The notes under the pieces: model-generated
Database searches by the model: none
Told to the model about the DNA's origin: nothing
The model's input: only the letters and a program-made list of their open reading frames with translations
Shown here: in pieces, positions 17,794 to 26,329 of the stretch
Numbering within the stretch: position 1 is the first letter of the stretch
How the letters are laid out: each line of letters begins with the position of its first letter
NCBI RefSeq assembly: GCF_011764565.1
Contig: NZ_AP022871.1
Coordinates: 5,270,320 to 5,334,319, forward strand
Reading direction: 5' to 3'
DNA from: Phytohabitans suffuscus
GTDB lineage: Bacteria; Actinomycetota; Actinomycetes; Mycobacteriales; Micromonosporaceae
DNA length: 64,000 nt
Translations under genes and position numbers: made by a program

Positions 17794-18338
17794 ACCGCTG
17801 ACCGTGGAAGCCAGGCCCGTCGAGTGTCAAGGCGCCGCGCCGGCTCGTGGGTCCTGGTGCGGTGAGTGGGTCGCGGTGGGCGCGCGGGCGTGGGGGTGAG
17901 TGGGGGGTCGCGGTGGGCGTGGGCTTGTGGGTGTCAGGGGGCGCGCGGACGGTGCGGTGGGCGCGATCGTGGTGGGGCGGGATCGCGGTGGGCGGGATCG
18001 TGGTGGGCGGGGGTCGCGGTGGGCGCGGGGTGTTGGGTGGGCTTGAGCTTGTGGGGTGGCGGGCAAGCGCCGGTGGCACACGACGCACGCACCCGCGCCG
18101 CCTCCACATACGGGCTGGATCCAGCCCTGGATCCGTGGCGTCGTGCCGGGTTCGTGGCCGGTGCGGTGACGGGATCGTGGTGGTCATCGTGGTCGGGTGC
18201 GGATCATGCGGCGTTGGCCTGCGGGGGTGTCAGGGCTTCGCGGGCGGTGCGGTGATGACGACCACGGTGGTCATCGTGCTCGCTGGCGTGTGGTGCGACG
18301 GGTGCCGCCGGCGGGCGTGGGCGTGGGCTCGGCCGTAG
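17794..18338. other. Gene-free G-rich region with short tandem repeats
   Basis: 545 bp between xerC and dprA. The first 220 bp are a degenerate array of GGTGGGCGGGATCGTGGT-like units with many GGG tracts on the plus strand, so G-quadruplexes are plausible. The ORFs here are composition-driven. No promoter is recognised, although the xerC promoter should lie at the left edge. Confidence 0.6.
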
Positions 18339-19928
18339 CTACTGCGGGCGGATCGCTGCCGGCGCGCGGGTCGTTGTCTGTGGGCGGGGCGCTGTCTGCG
18401 GGCGGGTCGGCGTCTGTGGGCGGGGCGCTGTCTGCGGGCGGGTCGGCGGTCCGGCGTGGGTCGCTGGACTTGCTTGGGGCGGCCGCGTTGCGTGGGTGGG
18501 TTGCCTGGCGTGGGTTGGTGGCGTTGCTTGGGTGGGCGGTCTGACCTGGGTCGCTGGCGTTCTGCGGGTTGGTGGCGTCGCGTGGCTTGGTGGTCTGCCC
18601 TGGGTCGGTGGCGTTGCGCGGGTTGGTGGCGCCTTGTGGGTCGGTGGCCCGGCCTGGGTCGGCGGCGTTGCCTGGGGTGGTGCCTGGGTTGGTGGTGGCG
18701 GTTGGGGGACGGGCGAGGACGGGGCGGTGGCTGCGGGTGCGGGCCGGCGCGGGGTTCGGGGGGTGCGGGGCTTGGGGGCCAGGGCGTAGCCGCGGGCGCG
18801 GCGGGTGACGAAGCCCAGGCTCTCCAGGAGGGTGAGCTTGCGCATGGCTGTGCGGATGTCGACGCCGGCGCGGGCGGCCAGCTCGTCGGGGCTGGCTGAG
18901 CCTCGGCGGGGGACCGACTCCAGCACCATCGCCGACTCGACGTCGAGGCTGTCGTGCGGGCGCTCGGGGCCGCGCGGGCGGGGTGCCAGGTCGCTGCCGA
19001 TGTGGCCGATCTCCTCCAGGACGTGGGCGACGCCGGTCACGAGGCGCACCTCGGGGCGCTCGCGGAGCAACTCGTGGCAGCCCACCGACATCGCGGACGT
19101 GACCGGGCCCGGCACGACCATCGGGCGGCGGCCGAGGGCGATGGCGCGGCGCAGGGTCTGGCTGGCGCCGCTGCGGGCGGATGCCTCGACGACCACGGTG
19201 CCGCGGGTGGCGGCGGCGATGACGCGGTTGCGGACCAGGAAGCGGTGGCGGACAGGCACGGTGCCGGGCGGCCACTCGCTGACCAGGAGGCCGGCGTCGG
19301 CGATGCGGTCGAAGAGGCCGGTGTTGCCGGACGGATAGGGCTTGTCGACGCCGCAGGCCAGCACCGCGACCGTGAGCCCGCCGGCGTTGAGCGCGCCCCG
19401 GTGGGCCGCGGCGTCGATGCCGTACGCCCCGCCGGAGACGACCGTCCACTCGCGCTCGGCCAGCTCGTAGGCGAGCGTGGTGGCGACGTGCTCGCCGTAG
19501 TGGGTGGAGGCCCGCGCGCCCACCACCGCCACCGACTGGGCGAGCGTCTCGTTGAGCCGGGGCGCGCCGCGCACCCACAGGCACAGCGGGGGCGCGACGT
19601 CGCGGTCGATGCGGTCGTCCGCCGGGCGGCCCAGCAGCGTCGTGAGGTCGCGCACCGGCTGGGGCCACTCGTCGTCTTCCGGGATCACGATGCGGGCGCC
19701 GAGCCGCTCGGCGCGGTCGAGCGCGGCCTGCGCCACCTCGTGCGGGTCGCCGGTGGCTATCCGGGCGGCGGCCGCGCCACGCAGCTGCGGGTCGGGCACA
19801 TCGCCCTCGACGAGCCGCTCCAGGGCGCGGAGCGGGCCGTTGGCGTTGACCATACGGTGCACGGTCTCGTTTCCCGGCTCGATCAGCCAGTGCAGCGCGA
19901 TCCGGGCCAGCCGCACGCGGTCGTTCAC
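18339..19928 (-). CDS. dprA: DNA-processing protein DprA with long repetitive Pro/Thr tail
   Basis: Binds incoming single-stranded DNA and loads RecA. The Rossmann-like core is intact: SVAVVGARASTHYGEHVATT, VSGGAYGIDAAAHRGAL, FLVRNRVIAAATRGTVVVEA, followed by a C-terminal winged-helix region (ASPDELAARAGVDIRTAMRK). GTG 19928 is preferred over ATG 19943, because AGGGAGG lies 5 nt before it. The ATG overlaps the yifB stop. After ALAPK, about 140 residues of PPTQATPPTH-type repeats follow, which is unusual. A one-base shift would give an equally repetitive tail ending at 18271, so the tail frame is uncertain. Confidence 0.88.
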   Translation of the reverse strand: MNDRVRLARIALHWLIEPGNETVHRMVNANGPLRALERLVEGDVPDPQLRGAAAARIATGDPHEVAQAALDRAERLGARIVIPEDDEWPQPVRDLTTLLGRPADDRIDRDVAPPLCLWVRGAPRLNETLAQSVAVVGARASTHYGEHVATTLAYELAEREWTVVSGGAYGIDAAAHRGALNAGGLTVAVLACGVDKPYPSGNTGLFDRIADAGLLVSEWPPGTVPVRHRFLVRNRVIAAATRGTVVVEASARSGASQTLRRAIALGRRPMVVPGPVTSAMSVGCHELLRERPEVRLVTGVAHVLEEIGHIGSDLAPRPRGPERPHDSLDVESAMVLESVPRRGSASPDELAARAGVDIRTAMRKLTLLESLGFVTRRARGYALAPKPRTPRTPRRPAPAATAPSSPVPQPPPPTQAPPQATPPTQAGPPTHKAPPTRATPPTQGRPPSHATPPTRRTPATQVRPPTQATPPTHARQPTHATRPPQASPATHAGPPTRPQTAPRPQTPTRPQTAPRPQTTTRAPAAIRPQ

Positions 19929-19939
19929 GGAAACCTCCC

Positions 19940-21460
19940 TCATGGGGCTATGCCAGTGCGGAGCTGGGTCGCCTCGAACACGTCGTCGCTGCCTGGCCGG
20001 TGGCGACCGTCGAGGTCGGCGATCGTCCAGGCGACCCGGAGGATGCGGTCGAAGCCGCGGGCGGAGAGCGAGCCGTGGTCGAGGCGGGTGCGCAGAGCCT
20101 TCGTGTCGGCGGACGGCAGGCGCCACGGTGGACGCCGCAGCGCGGTGCCGGGCACGTCGGCGTTGGTCCGCCAGCCCTGCGCGGACCAGCGTGCCGCCGC
20201 CGCGGCTCGCGCCTTGAGCACGCGGTCGGCGACCGCCGCGGACGGCTCGCCGCCGGAGTCGGGTGCCATCAGCTCGGCGGCACCGAGCGGGGCGAGCGTG
20301 ACCTGGACGTCGATCCGGTCGAGCAGCGGGCCGGAGAGGCGACCAAGGTAGCGCCGGCGGGCCACCGGGCTGCACTCGCAGAACTGGTCACCGGCGGGCT
20401 TGGCGCAGGGACAGGGGTTGGTCGCGAGCACGAGCTGGAACCGCGCGGGGTATTCGGTCGCACCGTCGGCCCTGCGCAGCAGGATGCGGCCGGTCTCCAG
20501 CGGCTGCCGCAGCGCGTCGAGGGCCCGGCCGGTGAACTCCGCGGCCTCGTCCAGGAACAGCACGCCGTGGTGGGAGAGCGACACGGCTCCCGGGCGGGCC
20601 AGGCCGGAACCGCCGCCGACGAGGGCCTGGACGGTGGCGGTGTGATGCGGCGCCTGGAACGGCGGGAGGCGTCGCAGGTGACCGCCGGGCGGCAGCACAC
20701 CGGCGATCGAGTGCAGCGCGGTCACCTCGAGGGCGGCCTCGTCGTCGAGCTCGGGCAGGATCGACGGCAGGCGCTCGGCCAGCATGGTCTTGCCCGCGCC
20801 CGGAGGGCCCAGCAGCGCCACGTGGTGGCCACCGGCCGCGGCCACCTCGATCGCGCGCCGGCCCAGCGACTGGCCGGCCACGTCGGCGAGGTCGGGGCCG
20901 TCCGGCCCGGCCTCCGGCCCGCTCTCGGGCGGGTCGAGCAGGGCGGCGCCGTCGCGTACGAACGCGACCAGCCGGTGCAGCGTGTCGACCGCCTTGACCT
21001 CGATGCCGGGCACCACCGCCGCCTCCGTGGCGTTGCCGATCGGCACGACCACCCGGCGGACCCCACCCTTGGCGGCGGCCGCCACCATCGGCAGCGCGCC
21101 GCGCACCGGGCGGACCGTGCCGTCGAGCCCGAGCTCGCCGAAGATGGCCACCCCGTCGAACGCCGCCAGCGGCAGCTCGCCCGCACCACCCAGCAGCACC
21201 ACGGCGATGGCCAGGTCGAACGCCGAGCCGGTCTTGCGCATGCCGGCCGGCAGGAGGTTGACGGTGATGCGGCGGCCGGGCCAGTGCTGCCCCGAGTTGA
21301 CGATCGCGGCCCGGACCCGGTCACGAGCCTCGTTGAGCGCTGTGTCGGGAAGGCCCGACAGCACCACGGCGGGCAGCCCCGGTGACAGGTCGGCCTCGAC
21401 CTCGACCAGGTGGCCGGTGACACCGACCAGCCCCACCGACAGCACCTTGGCGTAGCTCAC
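19940..21460 (-). CDS. yifB: YifB/ComM-family AAA+ Mg-chelatase-like ATPase
   Basis: 506 residues. An N-terminal Lon-protease-like ChlI domain (GLPDTALNEARDRVRAAIVN, LLPAGMRKTGSAFDLAIA) is followed by the AAA+ core, with Walker A LLGPPGAGKT, Walker B GVLFLDEAAEF and ATNPCPC. A cysteine cluster CPCAKPAGDQFCEC and a C-terminal helical domain (ARGFDRILRVAWTIADLDG) complete it. Homologues (ComM) are hexameric branch-migration helicases in transformation. GTG 21460 (VSYAKVLSVG) is the family start. It lies between yraN and dprA in one operon, with its stop overlapping a possible dprA ATG. Confidence 0.93.
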   Translation of the reverse strand: MSYAKVLSVGLVGVTGHLVEVEADLSPGLPAVVLSGLPDTALNEARDRVRAAIVNSGQHWPGRRITVNLLPAGMRKTGSAFDLAIAVVLLGGAGELPLAAFDGVAIFGELGLDGTVRPVRGALPMVAAAAKGGVRRVVVPIGNATEAAVVPGIEVKAVDTLHRLVAFVRDGAALLDPPESGPEAGPDGPDLADVAGQSLGRRAIEVAAAGGHHVALLGPPGAGKTMLAERLPSILPELDDEAALEVTALHSIAGVLPPGGHLRRLPPFQAPHHTATVQALVGGGSGLARPGAVSLSHHGVLFLDEAAEFTGRALDALRQPLETGRILLRRADGATEYPARFQLVLATNPCPCAKPAGDQFCECSPVARRRYLGRLSGPLLDRIDVQVTLAPLGAAELMAPDSGGEPSAAVADRVLKARAAAAARWSAQGWRTNADVPGTALRRPPWRLPSADTKALRTRLDHGSLSARGFDRILRVAWTIADLDGRHRPGSDDVFEATQLRTGIAP

Positions 21461-21518
21461 GGCTGTCTCCGCCTCGCCGCTGGCGGGCACGGGCCGCCAG
21501 GCGCGGCGTGCCCGCTCA

Positions 21519-21878
21519 TCAGAGAACTCCGCGCAGGTGCTCGACCAGCGCCGCACCCCGCCGCTGCGGGAGCACGGACAGCACGTCGAAGCGCACGTCA
21601 CGGCAGCGCACGTCGTGCTCGTGCAGCCAGCGCACCGCGAGCCGGCGCAGCCGCCGGGCCTTGGCCGGCACCACCGCACCGGCCGGCGGCCCGAACCGCT
21701 GGCTGCGCCGGGTCTTCACCTCGCAGAAGACGATGTCGTCGCCGTCGCGCGCGACGATGTCGATCTCACCGTCGGCGCATCGCCAGTTGCGCTCGACGAT
21801 CCGAATGCCCGCCTCGACCAGGTGGGCGACCGCGCGCCGTTCGCCGTACGCACCGACCGCCAATGTCGCCGTCGTCAT
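21519..21878 (-). CDS. yraN: YraN family (UPF0102) nuclease-like protein
   Basis: 119 residues with the endonuclease-like signature WRCADGEIDIVARDGDDIVF and CEVKTRR (D-(D/E)xK-type). It is preceded by GAYGERRAVAHLVEAG, as in UPF0102/YraN. It is assumed to act on DNA together with the yifB-dprA genes downstream. ATG 21878 (MTTATLAVGAYGER) is chosen; the frame extends upstream without conserved sequence. Confidence 0.88.
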   Translation of the reverse strand: MTTATLAVGAYGERRAVAHLVEAGIRIVERNWRCADGEIDIVARDGDDIVFCEVKTRRSQRFGPPAGAVVPAKARRLRRLAVRWLHEHDVRCRDVRFDVLSVLPQRRGAALVEHLRGVL

Positions 21879-21984
21879 GGCTATCGAGCTTGTGGGGGAG
21901 GGGCCGGGTGGGGTGTGGGTCCTCGATCGACATGTGGACGGGCGGGTGGGCTGTGGAGAGCCGGACAATCATGCGGTGGGTGTG

Positions 21985-23154
21985 TTATGAGGGGGCGTAC
22001 GGCCCGTGGGAGTCCGCCAAGCGAAGCGGAGCGCGAAAGTACGCGTACTCCCGCTGGACCCACTCCAACCACTGGCCGTGCGGGCCCGTCCGGGCCAGGA
22101 CCTCGACGGTGGCCCGGCCGCCCCGCCACGCGACCAGCGTGAGCAGCCCCACCGCCAGCACCCCGCGCGGGCCCGCCTCGGCCGGCCGCCCGGTGAACAG
22201 CTCCGCGCCGGACTGCGAGGCCTCGTTCAGCACGACGGTCAGGTCGCGCCGCGCCCCGAAGCCGGCCAGCGTGGCGGCCAGGCGACCGCGGCCGGCGGTG
22301 GACAGGTACGTGAGCGCGTTGGACGCGAAGACGCACGGCACCGCGCTGTCATCCACTGTGGACAGTACGGCCGGAAGCGTGGCGACCATCTCGCCGGCCA
22401 CCAGCCGCGGGCGCGCGGCGGCCACCTCGGCCAGCGCGGCGTCGAGCCGGGCCAGCCGCTCGGTGTGCTCGGGCCACACGCAGGCCCGCAGCCACTCGAC
22501 GGCCAGCGGGTCGGTGGCGTCCACCGGCGACAGGTCGATGCCCACCCGGTCGACCACCGCCAGGTCGGCCGCGGCCGGCGCCGGCCACCGCCTGCCGCGC
22601 ACCTCGCAGCTCATCGTCAGCCCGCCGGCCGGGCCGTAGGACTCGACGCGGTCGCCGCCGCGGTACTCGCAGGTGTACCGATCGCTGATCAACAGCAGCC
22701 CCGCGCTGGTCCCCAGCTCGACGAGCGCGAGTGGCCCGCCCGCCATCTCGGCGGCGCGGCCGAAGGCCGGCCGCAGCAGGGCCGCGCGCCGCGCCTCGTT
22801 CGTCTGGGTGGTCCTGGTCGCGCAGAGCGCGGTGAGGTCGTCGCGGTGCGCGGCCACGAGGTCCGCGAGCGCCGCCGGCAGCCCGCCGTCCACCTCGCGC
22901 CCGCCACCGAGCGTCGGCAGGTACGCCGCGAGCGGGTGCTCCCGTGCGACGGTGCGCAGCAGGTACTGCACCGCGGCGAAGAACAGGATCGCGCGGCGCT
23001 GGTCCGGCGGGGCGGCGAGCAGCGGTTCGCCCAGCTCGGGGCGGTCGGCGACGGCCTCGGAGAGCCGCTCGTACCGGATCGAGTGACCACGGAACTCCCT
23101 GCGCGCGAAATGCCGGAACGTCCGGGTCAGCAGGGCCGCGTCCGCCGGTGTCAT
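21985..23154 (-). CDS. DUF2332 family protein
   Basis: 389 residues matching DUF2332 proteins of actinobacteria: MTPADAALLTRTFRHFARRE, SIRYERLSEAVADRPEL, TNEARRAALLRPAF, VELGTSAGLLLISDRYTCEY and a C-terminal VLNEASQSGAELFTG. VELGTSAGLLL resembles a methyltransferase motif I, so a SAM-dependent fold is possible but untested. ATG 23154 is the family start. It ends 107 bp before yraN and is probably first in the yraN-yifB-dprA transcript. Confidence 0.82.
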   Translation of the reverse strand: MTPADAALLTRTFRHFARREFRGHSIRYERLSEAVADRPELGEPLLAAPPDQRRAILFFAAVQYLLRTVAREHPLAAYLPTLGGGREVDGGLPAALADLVAAHRDDLTALCATRTTQTNEARRAALLRPAFGRAAEMAGGPLALVELGTSAGLLLISDRYTCEYRGGDRVESYGPAGGLTMSCEVRGRRWPAPAAADLAVVDRVGIDLSPVDATDPLAVEWLRACVWPEHTERLARLDAALAEVAAARPRLVAGEMVATLPAVLSTVDDSAVPCVFASNALTYLSTAGRGRLAATLAGFGARRDLTVVLNEASQSGAELFTGRPAEAGPRGVLAVGLLTLVAWRGGRATVEVLARTGPHGQWLEWVQREYAYFRAPLRLADSHGPYAPS

Positions 23155-23210
23155 GCCGGGATCGTGCCTGCCGGAGGCCGGCCGCGCAGCGACGCCGATC
23201 ACAGGCTTTA

Positions 23211-23328
23211 GGGCGTGTTTCATAAGGGCATGCCCGGCCTGCGGCGGGTCCAGACGACGACCGCCTCGACCTCGCCTCGGCTCGACCGACCCTTGTGAAA
23301 CCTCGACCGACCCTCATGAAACACGGCC
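23211..23328. mobile_element. MITE-like element (118 bp) with 18-bp terminal inverted repeats
   Basis: Left arm GGGCGTGTTTCATAAGGG (23211-23228) pairs with the right arm (23311-23328) at 16 of 18 positions. Inside the right end, the 21-bp unit ending CCCTTGTGAAAC is tandemly duplicated (23281-23301 and 23302-23322). No ORF is present. The ends resemble IS-type termini, so this looks like a non-autonomous remnant. Confidence 0.5.
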
Positions 23329-23334
23329 TAGACG

Positions 23335-24850
23335 CAATGCCAGGTAGTTAGGGTTCTGGGGCGGTTGTCAAGGTTGGTCCGGCGAGGATGTTGATGTTGA
23401 GGGTGGTTTTGTAGGTTCGTCGGTCGATGTTGGGGCCGCGGGCGTTGTATTTGGAGATGGCGCGTTTGACGGTGCGGGCGTTGATGCGTGGTCGCCGGTC
23501 GGGTAGGAGGTTGTCCAGGACCAGTCGCCCGATTCGGCCGGCTAGGTCGATGATGGTGTCGGCGATGATGCCGTTGGCTTGGATGAGTTGGTCGCGGGCG
23601 GCGTGTAGTGCGGTGGTGAAGCTGGCCCGGTCCGGGTCGATGCCTGGGACGGTGTTCGTGGCGTCGGTCATGGCGGTGCGCAGGATCTGGTAGGTGACCA
23701 GTAGGGCGTAGATTTCTTGGGTGATGCCGGTTGGGGTGCGGGCGCGTAGGACCCGGCTGCCGAGGATCGAGGATTTCAGCTCGAGGTAGGCGGTCTCGAT
23801 TTCCCAGCGTTCGTGGTAGAGCCGGATCAGTGCGGCGGCGGGGTGGCGGCGTTCGTCGAGGAGTGTGGTGATCAGCCGGTAGACGCCGGTGTGGGTGCCG
23901 GTGGTGGTCGTGATGGTGATCTCGGCGTCGATGACACGCACGGGTTTGCCGCCGAAGGCCGATCGGTAGGAGCCGTCGCGGTGACGGCGCAGGATCGGTA
24001 GTTTCGGTCCGGTCTTGCCGGTTCTGGCTCGCACGATCAGGTCTGCGCCGGTGTCGGCGATCGCGGCGAGTAGGTGCCCGGCTGCGTAGTAGCGGTCGGC
24101 CAGGATCAGCATGCCGGTATGCATGCTGGGCGGCAGACGTTGGGCGTAGGCGATCTCTCCGATGGTGGCGGGGCCGAACACGGCGTCGATGATTGTTCGG
24201 GTTCCGCGGGTCAGCAGGGTCGACACCCGCGTCGTCGGGTAGCTACCACCGCCGCAGCGGCCGCCGCGCTGTTTGGTGAATACGGTCAGATTCGCGGGGC
24301 TGTCCGCCACGCTCATGATCGTGGCGTCGATCGCGCAGACGAGCAGTCCTTTCCAGCGCACCGGCCCAGCCGTGGCGGCGGGGCCGCGGAGCAGGTCGAA
24401 CAACGCCCGCAAGGGTGCCGGGCCGAGCCGGTGTCGGGCCTTGGTCAACGCCGCCTCGGTCGGGTCCGGCACCGGCAGGCCGTCCAGCCCGGCGACTAGG
24501 CGAAGCCAGACCTGCCGGTAGCCGAGCTCGGCGAACAGAGACCCGGCCAGCAGCAGATACACCACCACTCGAGCCGGAAGATCACGGATACGGCGTTGGG
24601 CGGTACGGGTCTCGGCCAGGACGGCATCGACCATCTCGAAGGGCACCTGCTGGGTCAACTCGCCCAGATGCCCCGGCGCGAATCGACCCGCAGCCACGGT
24701 GATTGTGCGGGTGATGGCAGAGTGTTCCAACGGCGGGGCTCCCGGTCCAGAGGCTGTCTTCGAGTGACAAACCTCTATACCGAGACCCCGCCGCCTACGT
24801 CCTCACGCCACGCTTGACAACCAGCCAAAATCCTTAACTACCCGGCATTG
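23335..24850 (-). mobile_element. IS4-family insertion sequence, 1516 bp, intact
   Basis: Imperfect terminal inverted repeats begin CAATGCCAGGTAGTTAGGG on the left and CAATGCCGGGTAGTTAAGG on the right (reverse complement), continuing to GGTTGTCAAG. The element is flanked on both sides by the 10-bp direct repeat GGCCTAGACG (23325-23334 and 24851-24860), a target duplication of the size usual for IS4. The single transposase is intact, so insertion appears recent. Confidence 0.88.
23348..24730 (-). CDS. IS4-family DDE transposase
   Basis: 460 residues. An N-terminal IS4 domain (FEMVDAVLAETRTAQRRIRD, then LPARVVVYLLLAGSLFAELG) is followed by a DDE catalytic core. The first Asp is in LLVCAIDATIMSVADSPAN, the second in TGMLILADRYYAAGHLL, and the Glu in the YREK-like segment RLYHERWEIETAYLELKSSI. 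It starts with TTG (24728-24730) and stops 13 bp inside the left terminal repeat. GC is lower than the neighbours, consistent with transfer. Confidence 0.92.
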   Translation of the reverse strand: MEHSAITRTITVAAGRFAPGHLGELTQQVPFEMVDAVLAETRTAQRRIRDLPARVVVYLLLAGSLFAELGYRQVWLRLVAGLDGLPVPDPTEAALTKARHRLGPAPLRALFDLLRGPAATAGPVRWKGLLVCAIDATIMSVADSPANLTVFTKQRGGRCGGGSYPTTRVSTLLTRGTRTIIDAVFGPATIGEIAYAQRLPPSMHTGMLILADRYYAAGHLLAAIADTGADLIVRARTGKTGPKLPILRRHRDGSYRSAFGGKPVRVIDAEITITTTTGTHTGVYRLITTLLDERRHPAAALIRLYHERWEIETAYLELKSSILGSRVLRARTPTGITQEIYALLVTYQILRTAMTDATNTVPGIDPDRASFTTALHAARDQLIQANGIIADTIIDLAGRIGRLVLDNLLPDRRPRINARTVKRAISKYNARGPNIDRRTYKTTLNINILAGPTLTTAPEP

Positions 24851-24916
24851 GGCCTAGACGATCTGTTCCAGGGGTTGCCGTGGCCGGGGTGATGCCGGCT
24901 TGTCCTTTGAAGATTT

Positions 24917-24975
24917 GGGCTACCGCGACGTCCGTCGTGGTCCGGACCGTTGCTCCCGCGGCCTCGCCCTTCGCG
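24917..24975 (-). repeat. R1 dispersed repeat, copy C
   Basis: A full 59-bp copy in reverse orientation, starting GGGCTACCGCGACGTCCG on the plus strand and ending TCGCG, forming the left half of the palindrome. Confidence 0.88.
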
Positions 24976-25035
24976 TGACACGACCCGCCCCCGCCTTTCA
25001 GGCGGTGGGTCACGGTCGATCGCGGCCCGTATGGG

Positions 25036-25107
25036 CCGGGTCTGTTGTTGATCAGGGACTTTATGGTGGGACACGCTGGCCGACACGCCCACGAAGTCCT
25101 GATCAAC
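25036..25107. repeat. Central hairpin of the palindrome
   Basis: Arms TTGATCAGGGACTT and AAGTCCTGATCAA, with secondary pairing GGTGGG/CCCAC inside, give a long imperfect stem between the two R1 copies. Confidence 0.7.
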
Positions 25108-25124
25108 GCCCGCTGGGTGTGTGA

Positions 25125-25183
25125 GGCGGAGGGTGAGGCTGCGGGAGCAGCGGTCTGGACCACCGCGGAGGTCGCGGTAGCTC
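25125..25183 (+). repeat. R1 dispersed repeat, copy D
   Basis: A full 59-bp copy starting GGCGGAGGGTGAGG and ending GTCGCGGTAGCTC, the right half of the palindrome. Confidence 0.88.
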
Positions 25184-25286
25184 AAGGCCCTTTGACCGGC
25201 CACCGACCACGGCGATCCTTCGGAATAGATCGTCTAGGCGTTTTGCGAAGGTGGCCTAATCGCGCCAGGTCGCATAGCGTGCGGCC

Positions 25287-26090
25287 GTGGACCCTCAACG
25301 AAACCCCTCCGACCAGGCAGATCGCGGCTGGTACGACCGCCGTCACGGTGAGCCGGAGTGGGAGGGCTACCGGCTGCCCGGCCCGCGCGGGGCGGGGGAC
25401 GCGCTGGAGGCCGACCCGCTCTCCGGCCGTTCGCACGCCGCGGCCCAGCCGGCCTACGACCCGCAGAGCGGCTACAACCCGCTGGCCGGACCCGCGATCG
25501 AGGTCCCCGCGTACGGGCCGCCGCCGTCCGCGTACGACGCGCCGCAGGTGCCCGCGCCCGCCGCGTACGATGTGCCGCCGTCCGCGTACGAGGTGCCGCC
25601 CGCCGTGACGCAGCCGGTCGCACCGCCGCCGCCACCGGGGTACAAGTCGTTCGAGGAGCCCACCGGTGTGGTGCCACCCGTGACGCCCCGCGTCGACGCC
25701 GAGCCGATCGAGACCCAGCGCTTCCACACCGAGGCGATCGACCGGGCCGCCCTGCGCCGGCCGGTCGCGCCGCCGGCGGACGGGGTGTACCGGACGAAGC
25801 GGCCGGCGGCGGGCATCGTGTTCGCGGTACTCGCGGCGGCCTTCGAGATCCCGGCGCTGCGCCTGCTCGCGGACGCCTCGTTCGGCGGGCCCGTGGTGGC
25901 CTCCGGCGTGGTGGTCGGCATGTTCCTGGTGGCGGGGCTGCCACTGGTGGCGCTCGGGCTGTACGCGCTGGTCACCGGCGCCAACCGGGTCCCGGGCGAC
26001 GGCGGCGGCGCGCAGGCGTGGCTGCGCACACCCACCGCCTACCTCCCGGTCGGACTCGTGCTGCTGGTCGCGGCGGCCCTGGCGGCCTGA
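25287..26090 (+). CDS. Membrane protein with Pro/Tyr-rich cytoplasmic domain
   Basis: 267 residues. The first ~165 are disordered and rich in Pro, Tyr and Ala, with repeated motifs such as PSAYDAPQVPAPAAYDVPPS. They are followed by three predicted membrane helices (AAGIVFAVLAAAFEIPAL, GVVVGMFLVAGLPLVALGLY, YLPVGLVLLVAAALAA). No catalytic motif is seen. GTG 25287 starts it. It precedes rpsB in the same direction, but a 239-bp gap suggests a separate promoter for rpsB. Function unknown. Confidence 0.78.
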   Translation: MDPQRNPSDQADRGWYDRRHGEPEWEGYRLPGPRGAGDALEADPLSGRSHAAAQPAYDPQSGYNPLAGPAIEVPAYGPPPSAYDAPQVPAPAAYDVPPSAYEVPPAVTQPVAPPPPPGYKSFEEPTGVVPPVTPRVDAEPIETQRFHTEAIDRAALRRPVAPPADGVYRTKRPAAGIVFAVLAAAFEIPALRLLADASFGGPVVASGVVVGMFLVAGLPLVALGLYALVTGANRVPGDGGGAQAWLRTPTAYLPVGLVLLVAAALAA

Positions 26091-26329
26091 CGGCGACGGC
26101 CTGCCAACCGAGCCCGCCCGGCGACCGGACGGCGTGGGGCGTACACTGGTCGACTGGCGACCGCCTCTAGGCGGCCGACCTCGCGCGCCCTCCCCACGGC
26201 TCCGTCCATGGGGCGACGGTCCCCTGGTCCCGACGCATGTCGGGCCCACCCTGGCCGGCGATCAGGCGCCAGGACGCCTGACCGACCGGTCCGGCGTGAC
26301 AACCAGGGAATATCGAGGAGCACCCCACC

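Larger units (their letters stand above)
24852..25238. repeat. Large imperfect palindrome (~390 bp) built from two inverted R1 copies
   Basis: Outer arms GCCTAGACGATCTGTTCC (24852-24869) and GGAATAGATCGTCTAGGC (25221-25238) are inverted repeats with one mismatch. Inside lie R1 copy C (24917-24975, minus) and copy D (25125-25183, plus). At the centre is a hairpin with arms TTGATCAGGGACTT and AAGTCCTGATCAA. The IS above sits exactly at the left foot. No gene is seen here. Confidence 0.8.

Noticed and set aside
24900..25124. 74-aa ORF reading SYRD/VRRGPDRCSRGL-type sequence
   Set aside because: It is the translation of repeat R1; the same peptide appears at other R1 copies in unrelated contexts.
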